A stretch of 64,000 nucleotides of DNA, taken from NCBI RefSeq assembly GCF_001718195.1, contig NZ_MCNV01000031.1, forward strand, positions 1 through 64,000. Direction: 5' to 3'. Origin of the DNA: Paraburkholderia nodosa. GTDB lineage: Bacteria; Pseudomonadota; Gammaproteobacteria; Burkholderiales; Burkholderiaceae. Below the pieces are notes generated by a model. The model did not search any database. It was not told the origin of the DNA and saw nothing but the letters and a program-made list of their open reading frames with translations. Each line of letters begins with the position of its first letter. Within the stretch, counting starts at the first letter, position 1. A program made the translations under genes and the position numbers. This document shows, piece by piece, positions 1-8,654 of the stretch.

Positions 1-228
1 ACCTCTGGTGTACCGGTTGTGACGCCAGTCGCATCGCCGGGTAGCTATGTTCGGAAGAGATAACCGCTGAAAGCATCTAAGCGGGAAACTCGCCTCAAGA
101 TGAGACTTCCCCGGGGACTTGATCCCCTTGAAGGGTCGTTCGAGACCAGGACGTTGATAGGTCAGGTGTGGAAGCGCAGTAATGCGTTAAGCTAACTGAT
201 ACTAATTGCCCGTAAGGCTTGATCCTAT
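1..228 (+). rRNA. 23S ribosomal RNA, 3' end (partial)
   Basis: This is the last part of a large-subunit rRNA; the 5' portion lies before the window. The sequence carries the conserved domain VI 3' region and ends in the stretch typical of betaproteobacterial 23S (ACTAATTGCCCGTAAGGCTT, then GATCCTATAA). A 5S gene follows after about 190 bases, as in a normal 16S-23S-5S operon. The exact 3' end is uncertain by a few bases. Confidence 0.95.
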
Positions 229-419
229 AACAGGTGTGTTTTTAAAGACGCACGGTTGAGATCACGTGTCGGTCTACGTTAATGCTTCAGCATTTACGTA
301 GAACCCACACTATGTGTGTTGTGCCTGAAACAACACAACCCCAATTCAGCATCACCCTCTTTACGCTTCTTCCCGATTGGCTGTGGCGCGAACACAAAGC
401 GCGACGCAGCAACCCGTCA
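229..419 (+). other. 23S-5S internal transcribed spacer
   Basis: A spacer of about 190 bases between the 23S and 5S genes. I see no tRNA in it. Short open frames on both strands have no ribosome binding site and no recognisable product. It is expected to be removed by RNase processing of the rRNA precursor. Confidence 0.8.
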
Positions 420-536
420 AGCCTGATGACCATAGCGAGCTGGTCCCACCCCTTCCCATCCCGAACAGGACCGTGAAACAGCTCCACGCCGATGATAGTG
501 CGGATTGCCCGTGTGAAAGTAGGTAATCGTCAGGCT
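420..536 (+). rRNA. 5S ribosomal RNA
   Basis: A complete 5S rRNA of about 117 nt. Its two ends (AGCCTGATGA and TCGTCAGGCT) pair to form helix I, and the centre has the conserved CCACCCCTTCCCATCCCGAA stretch typical of proteobacterial 5S. It is the last gene of the rRNA operon and is followed directly by an intrinsic terminator. Confidence 0.96.
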
Positions 537-551
537 CCTTATGCAGCAAGT

Positions 552-600
552 CCAGAACCCCGGTGTCTCCGAAAGAGAACCGGGGTTCTGGCGTTTGCGC
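552..600 (+). terminator. rRNA operon terminator
   Basis: A perfect 13-bp inverted repeat (CCAGAACCCCGGT at 552-564, ACCGGGGTTCTGG at 579-591) lies 15 bases after the 5S. It is the first of two hairpins closing the rRNA operon. Confidence 0.8.
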
Positions 601-615
601 TTCTTCAGATGCAGA

Positions 616-647
616 AAACAAAAAAGCCGTCCAATGGACGGCTTTTT
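616..647. terminator. Bidirectional intrinsic terminator between 5S and the M20 amidohydrolase
   Basis: The stem AAAAAGCCGTCC / GGACGGCTTTTT (621-632 with 636-647) has a 3-nt loop and A/T tracts on both sides. It can terminate the rRNA operon on + and the convergent amidohydrolase gene on -. Confidence 0.9.
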
Positions 648-663
648 GCATTGGTGCCTCGAA

Positions 664-1857
664 TTACTGCTGCGCCAGAAATTTCGTCGCCAGATGCACC
701 CAAAACGACGAACCGACCGGCAGCAGTTGATCGTTGAAGTCATAGCTCGCGTTGTGCAGCATGCAAGGCCCTGCGCCGTGCCCTGCATCACGGTGACCGC
801 CTTCGCCGTTGCCGAGAAACGCGTAGCAGCCCGGTTTCTCCAGCAGCATGAACGAGAAGTCCTCGGCGCCCATGGTCGGTTCGACGTTCGCATCGACGTG
901 ATCGGCGCCGACAACCTCGCGCATGACCTCCGCGGCGAATTGCGCCTCCGCGCTGCTGTTCACCGTCGGCGGATAGTTGCGATGGAAGGTGATGTCGACC
1001 GAGCAGTCGTACGCATCAGCTGTGCTCTCGGCGATCTTGCGCAGTCGCGATTCGATCAGATCCAGCGTTTCCGTCGTGAAGGTACGCACCGTTCCCGCGA
1101 TCCATGCCGTATTCGGCACCACGTTGACCGCGTCGCCCGCATGAATCTGCGTGATCGAGAGCACGGCCGTATCGAGCGGCTTCTTGTTGCGCGTGATGAT
1201 GCTCTGCAACCCGTTCGCGATCTGCACCGCCGTGAAGACCGGATCGCGGCCGTTGTGCGGCAACGCGGCGTGCGAACCTACGCCCTTGATTTCAATGCGG
1301 AATTCGTTACTCGAGGCCATAATCGGCCCTTCGGTCACGCCGAAGTAGCCGGCCGGCATGCCCGGCCAGTTATGAATGCCGAATACGGCGTCCACGGGAA
1401 ATTGTTTGAAGAGGCCATCTTCGATCATGGCTTTCGCGCCGGCGCCGCCTTCTTCGGCGGGCTGGAAAATGAAGACGATCGTGCCGTCGAACTGTCCGTG
1501 CCGCGCGAGATATTGCGCCGCGCCAAGCAGCATCGCGGTATGGCCGTCGTGGCCGCACGCGTGCATCTTGCCTTCGTTGCGCGAGCGATGGTCGAACGTA
1601 TTGAGTTCCTGGATCGGCAACGCGTCCATATCGGCGCGTAATCCGACCATCCGTTTGCCGGTGCCGCGTTTGAGCACGCCGACAACGCCGGTTTGGCCCA
1701 TGCCGCGATGCACTTCAATGCCCCATTCCGTGAGCTTTGCCGCAACGAGGTCGGAGGTTTGGGTTTCTTCGTAGCGCAGTTCGGGATGCGCGTGGATCGT
1801 TCGTCGGAGGCCCTGAATTTCGCCTTGGGCGGCCTGGATTTCCGGGATCAGTTTCAT
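664..1857 (-). CDS. M20D family amidohydrolase (hippurate hydrolase / N-acyl amino acid deacylase type)
   Basis: A 397-aa cytoplasmic metallopeptidase-like hydrolase of the M20D group, which removes acyl groups from N-acylated amino acids. Visible features are ADMDALP near residues 75-81, the metal-ligand motif CGHDGH at 101-106, the PAEEGGAGA motif with the catalytic Glu near 135, GIHNWPG near 160, and a late His in MLHNASYD. The start was set at the ATG giving MKLIPEIQ, because family homology begins there; the frame stays open about 108 codons further upstream but that part looks non-coding. No clear Shine-Dalgarno sequence is visible. The true substrate cannot be told from sequence. It is convergent with the rRNA operon. 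Confidence 0.93.
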   Translation of the reverse strand: MKLIPEIQAAQGEIQGLRRTIHAHPELRYEETQTSDLVAAKLTEWGIEVHRGMGQTGVVGVLKRGTGKRMVGLRADMDALPIQELNTFDHRSRNEGKMHACGHDGHTAMLLGAAQYLARHGQFDGTIVFIFQPAEEGGAGAKAMIEDGLFKQFPVDAVFGIHNWPGMPAGYFGVTEGPIMASSNEFRIEIKGVGSHAALPHNGRDPVFTAVQIANGLQSIITRNKKPLDTAVLSITQIHAGDAVNVVPNTAWIAGTVRTFTTETLDLIESRLRKIAESTADAYDCSVDITFHRNYPPTVNSSAEAQFAAEVMREVVGADHVDANVEPTMGAEDFSFMLLEKPGCYAFLGNGEGGHRDAGHGAGPCMLHNASYDFNDQLLPVGSSFWVHLATKFLAQQ

Positions 1858-1883
1858 GGCGGACGGTGCTCGAAAAGTGGTCG

Positions 1884-1912
1884 CCCGGCCTTCGTCTCCA
1901 AAATAGGCCGGG
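1884..1912. repeat. Inverted repeat in the divergent promoter region
   Basis: CCCGGCC (1884-1890) and GGCCGGG (1906-1912) form a 7-bp dyad. It lies in the 178-bp gap between the divergent amidohydrolase and molybdopterin oxidoreductase genes. It could be an operator or chance in GC-rich DNA. Confidence 0.35.
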
Positions 1913-2035
1913 TCTAGACGGACCATTCTACGCCGAACCTTTTTTTTCGCGCCAAGCACAGGGTGCGTACAGGGCCCGCACCCCGAACATAATAAAATCG
2001 CTTTTACGACAAAACGCCTCACCCACGGATTTCCG

Positions 2036-4114
2036 ATGAACGCCCCAGCCGAATTTGCCCGTGCAGTTTGCCCGCACGATTGTCCCGATACCTGCGCGAT
2101 GCGCGTGAGCGTCGAAAATGGCCGGGCGATCAAGGTGAGCGGCGACCCCGACCACCCGCCCACGCAAGGCGTGCTGTGCACGAAGGTGACCCGCTATGCG
2201 GAGCGCGTCCATCATCCGAAACGTTTGACGCAGCCGATGAAGCGTGTGGGGCGCAAGGGGGAAGGGCGTTTCGAGCCGATCAGCTGGGAGGAAGCCTGTC
2301 GCATCGCGGCCGAACGCCTCGGCGAAATCGCGCAGCGCGCGCCCGAAGCGATTCTGCCGTACAGCTATGCCGGCACGATGGGACTCGTTCAGGGCGATAG
2401 CATCGCCCAGTGCTTCTTCCACAAGCTCGGCGCATCGCGTCTCGATCGCGCGATCTGCGCGGCGGCAGGCGCCGCCGGCCTGCGTTATACGTTCGGCTCG
2501 AGCCTTGGCATGCTCACCGAGTATTTCGCGGAAAGCGAAGTGATCCTGATCTGGGGCGCCAACCCTATTGCGTCGAACCTGCACTTCTGGACCCGCGCGC
2601 AGGAAGCGAAACGCAACGGCGCGAAGCTGATCGCGATCGACCCCTATCGCTCGCTGACGGCCGAAAAGTGCCATCAGCACATTGCGCTTAAGCCCGGCAC
2701 GGACGGCGCGCTCGCGCTCGGCATGATGCACGTACTGATCACCGAGGACCGTCTCGATCACGATTACATTGCGGCCCACACGCACGGTTTCGACGCGCTG
2801 AAGGCGCGTGCGCTGACCTACACGCCCGCACGTGTCGCCGCGATCTGCGGCATCGAGGAGCAGGCAGTCGTCGATCTCGCGCGCCTCTACGCCTCGACGC
2901 GCAAGGCGGCAATTCGCATGAACTATGGCCTGCAGCGCGTGCGCGGCGGCGGCAACGCCGTGCGTGCCATCGCCTGCCTGCCCGCGTTGACCGGTGCATG
3001 GCGCGAGCGCGCGGGCGGCGTGCTGCTTTCGTCGTCTGGCTGGGCGCCCGTCGATGCGAACGCGCTCCAGCGTCCGGATCTGATCCCGGGCTGGCCGCAG
3101 CATCAGCCGCGCATCGTCAACATGAACCAGATTGGCAACGCGCTCACGCACGCAGGCGACGCCGCATTCGGGCCGAAGGTCGAAGCGATCGTCGTCTACA
3201 ACTCGAATCCCGTTGCGGTTGCGCCCGAGTCGGCGAAGGTCGCGGCTGGCTTCGCGCGCGAGGACCTCTTTACGATCGTGCTCGAGCAGTTCCAGACCGA
3301 CACCGCCGATTACGCCGATCTACTTCTGCCGGCCACGACCCAGCTCGAACATCTCGACGTCCACAAGTCGTACGGCCACACGCACGTCATGGCGAACTTG
3401 CCGGCCATCGCGCCCGTTGGCGAGGCGCGGCCGAATACCGAAATCTTCCGCTGCATCGCACGCGCGATGGGTCTGACCGAGCCGGCGCTGTTCGAAAGCG
3501 ATGAAGACGTGGCGGCCCATGCATTCGACTGGAACGATCCCGCACTGGGCGGCGCCGACTGGGCGGCGCTCAAGCGCGAAGGCTGGCTGAAGCTGAACAT
3601 CCCCGAAGCGCCGTTTGCGAACGGCGGTTTTCGCACGCCGACGGGCAAGTGCGAGTTCCATAGCGAGGCGCTTGCGAAGGCCGGGCTCGATCCGCTGCCC
3701 GATTACCTGCCGCCGCACGAGTCGGCGGATGGCGCGCCCGAACTCGCCGCGCGTTATCCGCTCGCGATGATCTCGCCGCCTGCGCGCAACTTCCTGAACA
3801 GTACCTTCGTGAACGTGGAAAGCTTGCGCGCGACCGAAGGGGAGCCGCACGTGGACCTCCATCCGGCCGACGCCGCCCGCCGCGAGATTGCCGACGGCGA
3901 CGAGGTTCGCGTGTTCAACGACCGCGGCTCGATGCGCGCGCGGGCGCGTGTGACCGATCGGGCGCGCAGCGGTCTCGTGGTCGGCCTGTCGATCTGGTGG
4001 AAGAAGCTTGCGCCGGATGGCCGCAACGCCAACGAAGTGACGAGCCAGGCGCTTACCGATCTTGGCGGCTCAGCGACTTTCTATGACTGCCTCGTCGAGG
4101 TCGAGCGCGCCTGA
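2036..4114 (+). CDS. Molybdopterin-dependent oxidoreductase, DMSO reductase family
   Basis: A 692-aa molybdopterin-guanine-dinucleotide enzyme. The N-terminus has an iron-sulfur cluster motif (Cys12, Cys16, Cys20, Cys48), so a 4Fe-4S site is expected. The central part has the Mo-bisMGD oxidoreductase fold (for example LIWGANPIASN and AKLIAIDPYRS), and the C-terminal 110 residues form the dinucleotide-binding domain with a characteristic DGDEVRVFNDRGS. There is no twin-arginine signal, so it should act in the cytoplasm. No partner subunit lies next to it, which suggests a stand-alone oxidoreductase of the formate-dehydrogenase-like group. The substrate is unknown. It appears monocistronic. Confidence 0.93.
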   Translation: MNAPAEFARAVCPHDCPDTCAMRVSVENGRAIKVSGDPDHPPTQGVLCTKVTRYAERVHHPKRLTQPMKRVGRKGEGRFEPISWEEACRIAAERLGEIAQRAPEAILPYSYAGTMGLVQGDSIAQCFFHKLGASRLDRAICAAAGAAGLRYTFGSSLGMLTEYFAESEVILIWGANPIASNLHFWTRAQEAKRNGAKLIAIDPYRSLTAEKCHQHIALKPGTDGALALGMMHVLITEDRLDHDYIAAHTHGFDALKARALTYTPARVAAICGIEEQAVVDLARLYASTRKAAIRMNYGLQRVRGGGNAVRAIACLPALTGAWRERAGGVLLSSSGWAPVDANALQRPDLIPGWPQHQPRIVNMNQIGNALTHAGDAAFGPKVEAIVVYNSNPVAVAPESAKVAAGFAREDLFTIVLEQFQTDTADYADLLLPATTQLEHLDVHKSYGHTHVMANLPAIAPVGEARPNTEIFRCIARAMGLTEPALFESDEDVAAHAFDWNDPALGGADWAALKREGWLKLNIPEAPFANGGFRTPTGKCEFHSEALAKAGLDPLPDYLPPHESADGAPELAARYPLAMISPPARNFLNSTFVNVESLRATEGEPHVDLHPADAARREIADGDEVRVFNDRGSMRARARVTDRARSGLVVGLSIWWKKLAPDGRNANEVTSQALTDLGGSATFYDCLVEVERA

Positions 4115-4262
4115 AAGCGCCTCAAGCTACCGCTAGCCGCCCCGCAACGTGCGTTCGAGGGGCCTTTCTAACTCGCTGATTTGCTGACATAAAAGCTGGG
4201 TCGCCATGCTACGATCCAATTTTTTAGCACGACCATTCGAAAAATCAAGGAGGAGACGCTGC

Positions 4263-5936
4263 ATGGAAAAAGTCTGGCTGAAATCGTACCCGCCCGGCGT
4301 TCCCGCTGAAATCGACGCAAGCCGTTACGCGTCCATCACTGCGCTGCTCGAGGAGAGCTTCAGCGAATTCCGTGCAAAGCCCGCTTTCGCCTGCATGGGC
4401 AAGACGATCACCTACGGCGAGCTGGACCAGCTCTCCCAGCGTCTGGCCGCGTGGTTCCAGTCGCGCGGCATCGCACGTGGTGCGCGCATCGCGCTCATGA
4501 TGCCCAACGTGCTCCAGTATCCGGTCGCGCTCGCCGCAGTGCTGCGCGCGGGGTATGTCGTCGTGAACGTGAACCCGCTCTACACGCCGCGCGAACTCGA
4601 ACACCAGTTGAAGGACAGCGGCGCCGAGGCGATCGTCGTCCTCGAGAATTTTGCCGGAACCGTAAGCGCGGTCGTCGCCAATACGCGCGTGAAACACGTG
4701 CTGGTCGCGGCGATGGGCGACCTCCTTGGCGCGAAGGGCTTCATCGTCAACTTTGTCGTGCGAAGCGTGAAGAAGATGGTGCCTGCCTGGAACCTGCCCG
4801 GCCACGTGCGCTTCAACGACGCGCTCGCCGAAGGTGCGCGCACTGGCTTCAAGCGCGTCGAACAGACGCCCGAGGACGTCGCCTTCCTGCAGTACACGGG
4901 CGGCACGACCGGTGTGGCCAAGGGGGCGACGCTGCTGCATCGCAACCTGATCGCCAACGTGCTGCAGTCGGCGGCATGGACCGAGCCCGCGCTGGCGAAA
5001 TTGCCGTCCGGTACACAACCGGTGACGGTCGCGGCGCTGCCTCTTTATCACGTGTTCGCCCTGACCGTTTGCGGGCTGCTGACGCTGCGCACCGGCGGTC
5101 TCGCGATCCTGATTCCGAATCCGCGCGATATCGCGGGCATGATCAAAGAGCTGCGCGGGTACTCGATCACGTGTTTCCCCGCGGTGAATACGCTCTACAA
5201 CGCGATGCTCAACCATCCGGAATTCGGCAATCTGGACTTCACGCACCTGCTCGTTGCGAACGGCGGCGGCATGGCGGTGCAGGAAGCGGTGGCCAAGCGC
5301 TGGTACGAGCGCACGCATACGCCGATCGTCGAAGGCTATGGCCTCTCGGAAACCTCACCCAGCGTGACCTGCAATCCGGTCACGGCGACGGAATACACCG
5401 GCACGATCGGCTTGCCGCTGCCCTCCACTGAAATCTCGATTCGCGACGACGCCGGCAACGAACTGCCGATCGGCGAGGCGGGCGAGATCTGCATCCGTGG
5501 GCCGCAGGTGATGGCGGGCTACTGGCAGCGGCCCGAAGAAACGGCGAAGGTCATGACGCCGGACGGCTACTTCAAGTCGGGCGACATCGGTCTCATCAAC
5601 GCGCGCGGCTACATCAAGCTCGTCGACCGCAAGAAGGACATGATTCTGGTCTCGGGCTTCAATGTGTATCCGAACGAGGTCGAGGATGTCGTGGCCAAGC
5701 TGCCGGGCGTGTTCGAAGTGGCGGCGGTGGGCGTGCCGGACCAGAATTCGGGCGAGGCGGTGAAGCTCTATATCGTCAAGAAGGACCCGGCGCTCACCGA
5801 CAAGGACGTGTTCGAGTACTGCAAGACGCAGCTCACCGGCTACAAGCGGCCGAAGATCATCGAGTTCCGCAACGATCTGCCCAAGAGCAACGTCGGCAAG
5901 ATCCTGCGCCGCGAGCTGCGCGACGGTCGCGCCTGA
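4263..5936 (+). CDS. fadD: Long-chain fatty acid--CoA ligase (FadD type)
   Basis: A 557-aa member of the ANL adenylate-forming family that activates fatty acids to acyl-CoA with ATP before beta-oxidation or lipid synthesis. The start MEKVWLKSYP resembles E. coli FadD and the length is nearly the same (561). The AMP-binding P-loop YTGGTTGVAKG is near residue 210, GYGLSETSP near 360, the hinge motif with VDRKKDMI near 460, and the C-terminal catalytic Lys lies in KSNVGKILRREL. The ATG at 4263 was chosen over an upstream ATG at 4206 because AAGGAGGAGA lies just before it. It is a single gene closed by a strong terminator. Confidence 0.93.
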   Translation: MEKVWLKSYPPGVPAEIDASRYASITALLEESFSEFRAKPAFACMGKTITYGELDQLSQRLAAWFQSRGIARGARIALMMPNVLQYPVALAAVLRAGYVVVNVNPLYTPRELEHQLKDSGAEAIVVLENFAGTVSAVVANTRVKHVLVAAMGDLLGAKGFIVNFVVRSVKKMVPAWNLPGHVRFNDALAEGARTGFKRVEQTPEDVAFLQYTGGTTGVAKGATLLHRNLIANVLQSAAWTEPALAKLPSGTQPVTVAALPLYHVFALTVCGLLTLRTGGLAILIPNPRDIAGMIKELRGYSITCFPAVNTLYNAMLNHPEFGNLDFTHLLVANGGGMAVQEAVAKRWYERTHTPIVEGYGLSETSPSVTCNPVTATEYTGTIGLPLPSTEISIRDDAGNELPIGEAGEICIRGPQVMAGYWQRPEETAKVMTPDGYFKSGDIGLINARGYIKLVDRKKDMILVSGFNVYPNEVEDVVAKLPGVFEVAAVGVPDQNSGEAVKLYIVKKDPALTDKDVFEYCKTQLTGYKRPKIIEFRNDLPKSNVGKILRRELRDGRA

Positions 5937-5979
5937 AAACGCAAGAGCGAAGCGAAAGGCCAGCGAGTCAAAAGCGAAG

Positions 5980-6013
5980 AGCGGCCTGCCCGTCGAGGGC
6001 AGGCCGCTTTTTT
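5980..6013 (+). terminator. Intrinsic terminator after fadD
   Basis: A perfect 12-bp stem (AGCGGCCTGCCC / GGGCAGGCCGCT, 5980-5991 and 5997-6008) with a 5-nt loop runs into a T-tract. Confidence 0.93.
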
Positions 6014-6052
6014 GTCGTGCGCACTGTGGCGAAACGACAAAACGCACCCAAG

Positions 6053-6076
6053 AAAAAAGGCGCCCGGAGGCGCCTT
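6053..6076 (-). terminator. Intrinsic terminator after the porin
   Basis: On the minus strand the stem AAGGCGCC / GGCGCCTT (6057-6064 and 6069-6076) with a 4-nt loop is followed by a U-tract given by the A-run at 6053-6058. It ends the porin transcript. Confidence 0.9.
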
Positions 6077-6099
6077 CGAGATTACAGCGACTGTTCTTC

Positions 6100-7284
6100 T
6101 TAGAACTTGTGACGGATACCAACGCGAGCCGTGAACACGTTGTTCGTGCTCGACGGCGTCAGGCCGTTGATCGACGCGACAGCGGTGTTGCCCGTCGAGT
6201 CGGAGCCCGTAGCGTGCTGGTACACGCCAATCAGGTAGACGTCCGTGCGCTTCGACAGGAAGTAGTCCGTGCCCAGTGCGTACTGGAAGTACTTCGCGCC
6301 GCTTTCGCTCGTGCCGTTCGCACGCGTGACGCTGCTGCCGTCCGTGAAGTCGAACGCGAAGCCTGCCAGCAGGGCCGGCGTGAACTGGTACTTGATGTTC
6401 GCTTCGACGTTGTTGAAGTTGGCATTCGTGCCGCGTTGGAACAGCGAGGTCGACGTCTGGCCGAGGTTGCGGAAGCTGACGTTCGAGTACGTCAGGCCGA
6501 GCGTTGCTGCGCCGAACGTGTATGCGCCGCCTGCGCCGATGACCTGGTACGTGTTGGCCGATGCGAAGCCGCCGTACACCGGATTGCCAGCAGCCGTCAG
6601 CGCTGCCGAAGCACCAGCCGAGCCGCCGTTGTTGAACAGGCCGCCGGTAGCGTTCGGCGTACGTGCGTTCAGGTAGCCCACGCCGAGGACGAGGGGACCG
6701 TTGTTGTAGCCAGCGCCCAACGACCAGATCTGGTTCGCCGAGAAGTTGCCTGCCTGGCCACCGAAGCTGTACGTGCCGCCGAACGTCAGGCCAGCGTAGT
6801 TGGCGCTGGTGAACTTGACCGTGTTGTTCGTACGGTAGGCGTTGTTGAAGTTGTCCAGATCCTGCGGGTGAGCAGCGATGTAGCCGCCCCACTGGTCGCC
6901 TGCTTCGAGCGGGCCGACGTAGTCGACGACGGAGTCGTACTGGCGACCCAGCGTGACCGTGCCGAACTGTGCGCTCGAGAGGCCGACATAAGCCTGACGA
7001 CCGAACATCAGGCCGCCTTGACCGAGCTTGCCGGTGTTCACGTCAAAACCATTTTCCAACACGAAGACTGCCTTCAGGCCGCCGCCGAGGTCTTCAGCGC
7101 CGCGCAGGCCGAAACGGCTGCCTTGCATCACGCCGCTCGACAGGTTGTACAGGTGCTTGCCACCCGAATTCGTGTTGATGTTGAAACCTTCGTCGATGAT
7201 ACCGTACAGCGTGACGCTGCTCTGAGCGTGAGCAACGCCCGCGAACGCGCCCAGCGCAGCCAGCGCGAGAAGCGACTTCTTCAT
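6100..7284 (-). CDS. Gram-negative porin (OmpC-like trimeric beta-barrel)
   Basis: A 394-aa outer-membrane protein. Residues 1-20 form a signal peptide (positive start MKK, hydrophobic core, cleavage after AHA), and the mature protein begins QSSVTLYG, the first beta-strand typical of Burkholderia porins. Alternating aromatic strands and glycine-rich turns continue to a C-terminal phenylalanine (GIRHKF), the usual signal for barrel assembly. It should form a 16-strand trimeric diffusion channel for small hydrophilic solutes. A GGAG ribosome site lies 8 bases before the ATG. A single gene with its own promoter and terminator. Genomes in this group carry many paralogues, so no individual name is given. 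Confidence 0.95.
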   Translation of the reverse strand: MKKSLLALAALGAFAGVAHAQSSVTLYGIIDEGFNINTNSGGKHLYNLSSGVMQGSRFGLRGAEDLGGGLKAVFVLENGFDVNTGKLGQGGLMFGRQAYVGLSSAQFGTVTLGRQYDSVVDYVGPLEAGDQWGGYIAAHPQDLDNFNNAYRTNNTVKFTSANYAGLTFGGTYSFGGQAGNFSANQIWSLGAGYNNGPLVLGVGYLNARTPNATGGLFNNGGSAGASAALTAAGNPVYGGFASANTYQVIGAGGAYTFGAATLGLTYSNVSFRNLGQTSTSLFQRGTNANFNNVEANIKYQFTPALLAGFAFDFTDGSSVTRANGTSESGAKYFQYALGTDYFLSKRTDVYLIGVYQHATGSDSTGNTAVASINGLTPSSTNNVFTARVGIRHKF

Positions 7285-7365
7285 TGAATGATCTCCAGTG
7301 TTTGCGAATCTTTTGCGTCTTTTAACGGGACCAGTTTTTTATCTTGCGTAGGGTCCTGTCCTTCT

Positions 7366-7381
7366 AACTTCGCGAGAAGTT
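7366..7381 (-). promoter_or_regulatory. Hairpin in the porin 5' leader
   Basis: A perfect 6-bp inverted repeat AACTTC / GAAGTT with a GCGA loop lies just downstream of the inferred porin -10 box. It would sit at or near the 5' end of the porin mRNA, where it could act as a stabilising hairpin or an operator. Confidence 0.45.
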
Positions 7382-7387
7382 GCACGT

Positions 7388-7415
7388 AATGTAACAAAAG
7401 GGTTAACAGTCACAA
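7388..7415 (-). promoter_or_regulatory. Candidate sigma70 promoter of the porin gene
   Basis: Read on the minus strand: TTGTGA (7410-7415) and TACATT (7388-7393) with a 16-bp spacer. This would give a leader of roughly 95 nt before the porin ATG. Confidence 0.55.
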
Positions 7416-7592
7416 AGGAAAAGCCTGGGCCTCGCTAAGTACCTGTTTCGTTTACACAACATGGTCTAGAATATGCAGCTATCTATCGGCGCTGCCCCGG
7501 ATTGACGGATGTCCGTGAGTTTGTGTAGTGGTGAAAGGGCAGTCCGGGCGAGCGACCAATCCGGCTCGCCAACGAAATGAAAGGGAGGCTGG

Positions 7593-8255
7593 ATGACGCT
7601 AGATGACTTGATTACCGAATTCGACCGGGGCCTGCGCTCTCTCACCGGCGTGTCCCGCATGACGCGTCCGATGCCGCAGCCTTCCCCCGTGACCATCGAA
7701 GTGACGCCCGAGGGCGATGCCGTACCAGCCGGCAGCGAACTCACGCCTGCCGAGCGCACGCACGCCGCCGGCCTCATGCGCGTCAATCACGTCGGCGAAG
7801 TGTGCGCGCAGGCGCTGTATCAGGCGCAGAAAATCTCGGCGCGCTCGCCCTCGCTCAGGGCGGCCTTCGAGCAAGCCGCGCGCGAGGAAGAGGACCACCT
7901 CGCGTGGACCTCGCGCCGGCTACAGGCGCTCGACTCGCGTCCGAGCCTCCTTAATCCGCTCTGGTACGCAGGCGCGCTCGCGATCGGCTTCGCCGCCGGC
8001 CGCCTGGGTGACAAGGTGAGCCTCGGCTTCATGGCCGAAACCGAGCGCCAGGTCGAGCATCATCTCGACAGCCACCTCGACAGCTTGCCGCCCGCCGATC
8101 TCGAGTCGCGCGCGGTTGTCGAGCAAATGCGCGCCGACGAAATCTCGCACGCAAAATCGGCCGCCGATCTGGGCGGAGTCGAATTGCCTTTGCCGGTGCG
8201 TTCGCTAATGCGTGTAGCATCGAAAGTGATGACGCGAACCGCCTACTACATCTGA
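7593..8255 (+). CDS. coq7: Ubiquinone biosynthesis hydroxylase Coq7 (demethoxyubiquinone hydroxylase)
   Basis: A 220-aa diiron monooxygenase that adds the C6 hydroxyl to the demethoxyubiquinone ring in aerobic ubiquinone synthesis, at the inner face of the cytoplasmic membrane. The diiron ligands are visible as Glu and EEEDH in the first helical half and as EISHA in the second, with MRVNHVGEVCAQALY starting the ferritin-like domain. The first 50 residues are a variable extension usual in betaproteobacteria. The ATG is preceded by GGGAGG. It is divergent from the porin and not in an operon. Confidence 0.94.
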   Translation: MTLDDLITEFDRGLRSLTGVSRMTRPMPQPSPVTIEVTPEGDAVPAGSELTPAERTHAAGLMRVNHVGEVCAQALYQAQKISARSPSLRAAFEQAAREEEDHLAWTSRRLQALDSRPSLLNPLWYAGALAIGFAAGRLGDKVSLGFMAETERQVEHHLDSHLDSLPPADLESRAVVEQMRADEISHAKSAADLGGVELPLPVRSLMRVASKVMTRTAYYI

Positions 8256-8306
8256 TTAATGCGTATGGGCCGGCAATCGCTGTCGGCCCATACTCGGATT
8301 AATCTT
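8255..8306 (+). terminator. Hairpin terminator after coq7
   Basis: A perfect 10-bp stem (GTATGGGCCG at 8263-8272, CGGCCCATAC at 8284-8293) is flanked on both sides by ATTAAT, which extends the pairing. A short T-rich stretch follows. It probably ends coq7 transcription. Confidence 0.65.
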
Positions 8307-8517
8307 TCAGAGCTTTCAGCCCCCGGTTTTAATCCCCGCAAGCCCCCCGCTCGATCCCTCCGTAGGCCGTTTATCGCCGCGCTTTTCACGTATCACCTTC
8401 AGAACCTGCGTTAGCTCATTCATTCATAACGGTTTTTGGCTTTTGTCGCGACTTCAACAAGTGCCGCTAAGTCCTTGTTCTAGCGGATAAATTTCGTCAA
8501 AAAACGTCCGGTCTCCC

Positions 8518-8546
8518 TTGACCCTCGTTGGGCGTTCCTCTAAAGT
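8518..8546 (+). promoter_or_regulatory. Sigma70-type promoter of the mraZ/dcw cluster
   Basis: TTGACC (8518-8523), a 17-bp spacer and TAAAGT (8541-8546). The -10 box overlaps the first MraZ-type repeat, so a bound repressor would block RNA polymerase. Confidence 0.65.
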
Positions 8547-8584
8547 GGGAGACAGTGTGAGAAAGTGTATTTTTGTGTGATTTC
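8545..8584 (+). promoter_or_regulatory. Candidate MraZ operator: four 10-bp-spaced GTG boxes
   Basis: GTGGG, GTGTG, GTGTA and GTGTG begin at 8545, 8555, 8565 and 8575, exactly 10 bases apart. MraZ in other bacteria binds direct repeats of TGGGN-like boxes with 5-nt spacers ahead of mraZ, so spacing and place agree with autoregulation. The third and fourth boxes are weaker matches. Confidence 0.65.
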
Positions 8585-8654
8585 AGGCGCGTATTCAGGT
8601 AGATTTTCCGGGATTTAGGCGGGCGGCCAAAAGCGCCGCATAAGGGGGAGCAAA

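Larger units (their letters stand above)
7285..7592. other. Divergent intergenic region, porin / coq7
   Basis: A 308-bp region holding the inferred porin promoter on -, a small hairpin in the porin leader and the upstream region of coq7 on +. No open frame here looks like a gene. I see no convincing sigma70 promoter for coq7. Confidence 0.7.
8256..8654. other. Intergenic region upstream of the dcw cluster
   Basis: A 399-bp region without a gene. It holds the coq7 terminator, a featureless stretch at about 8310-8510, the inferred cluster promoter and the MraZ-type boxes. Confidence 0.75.
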
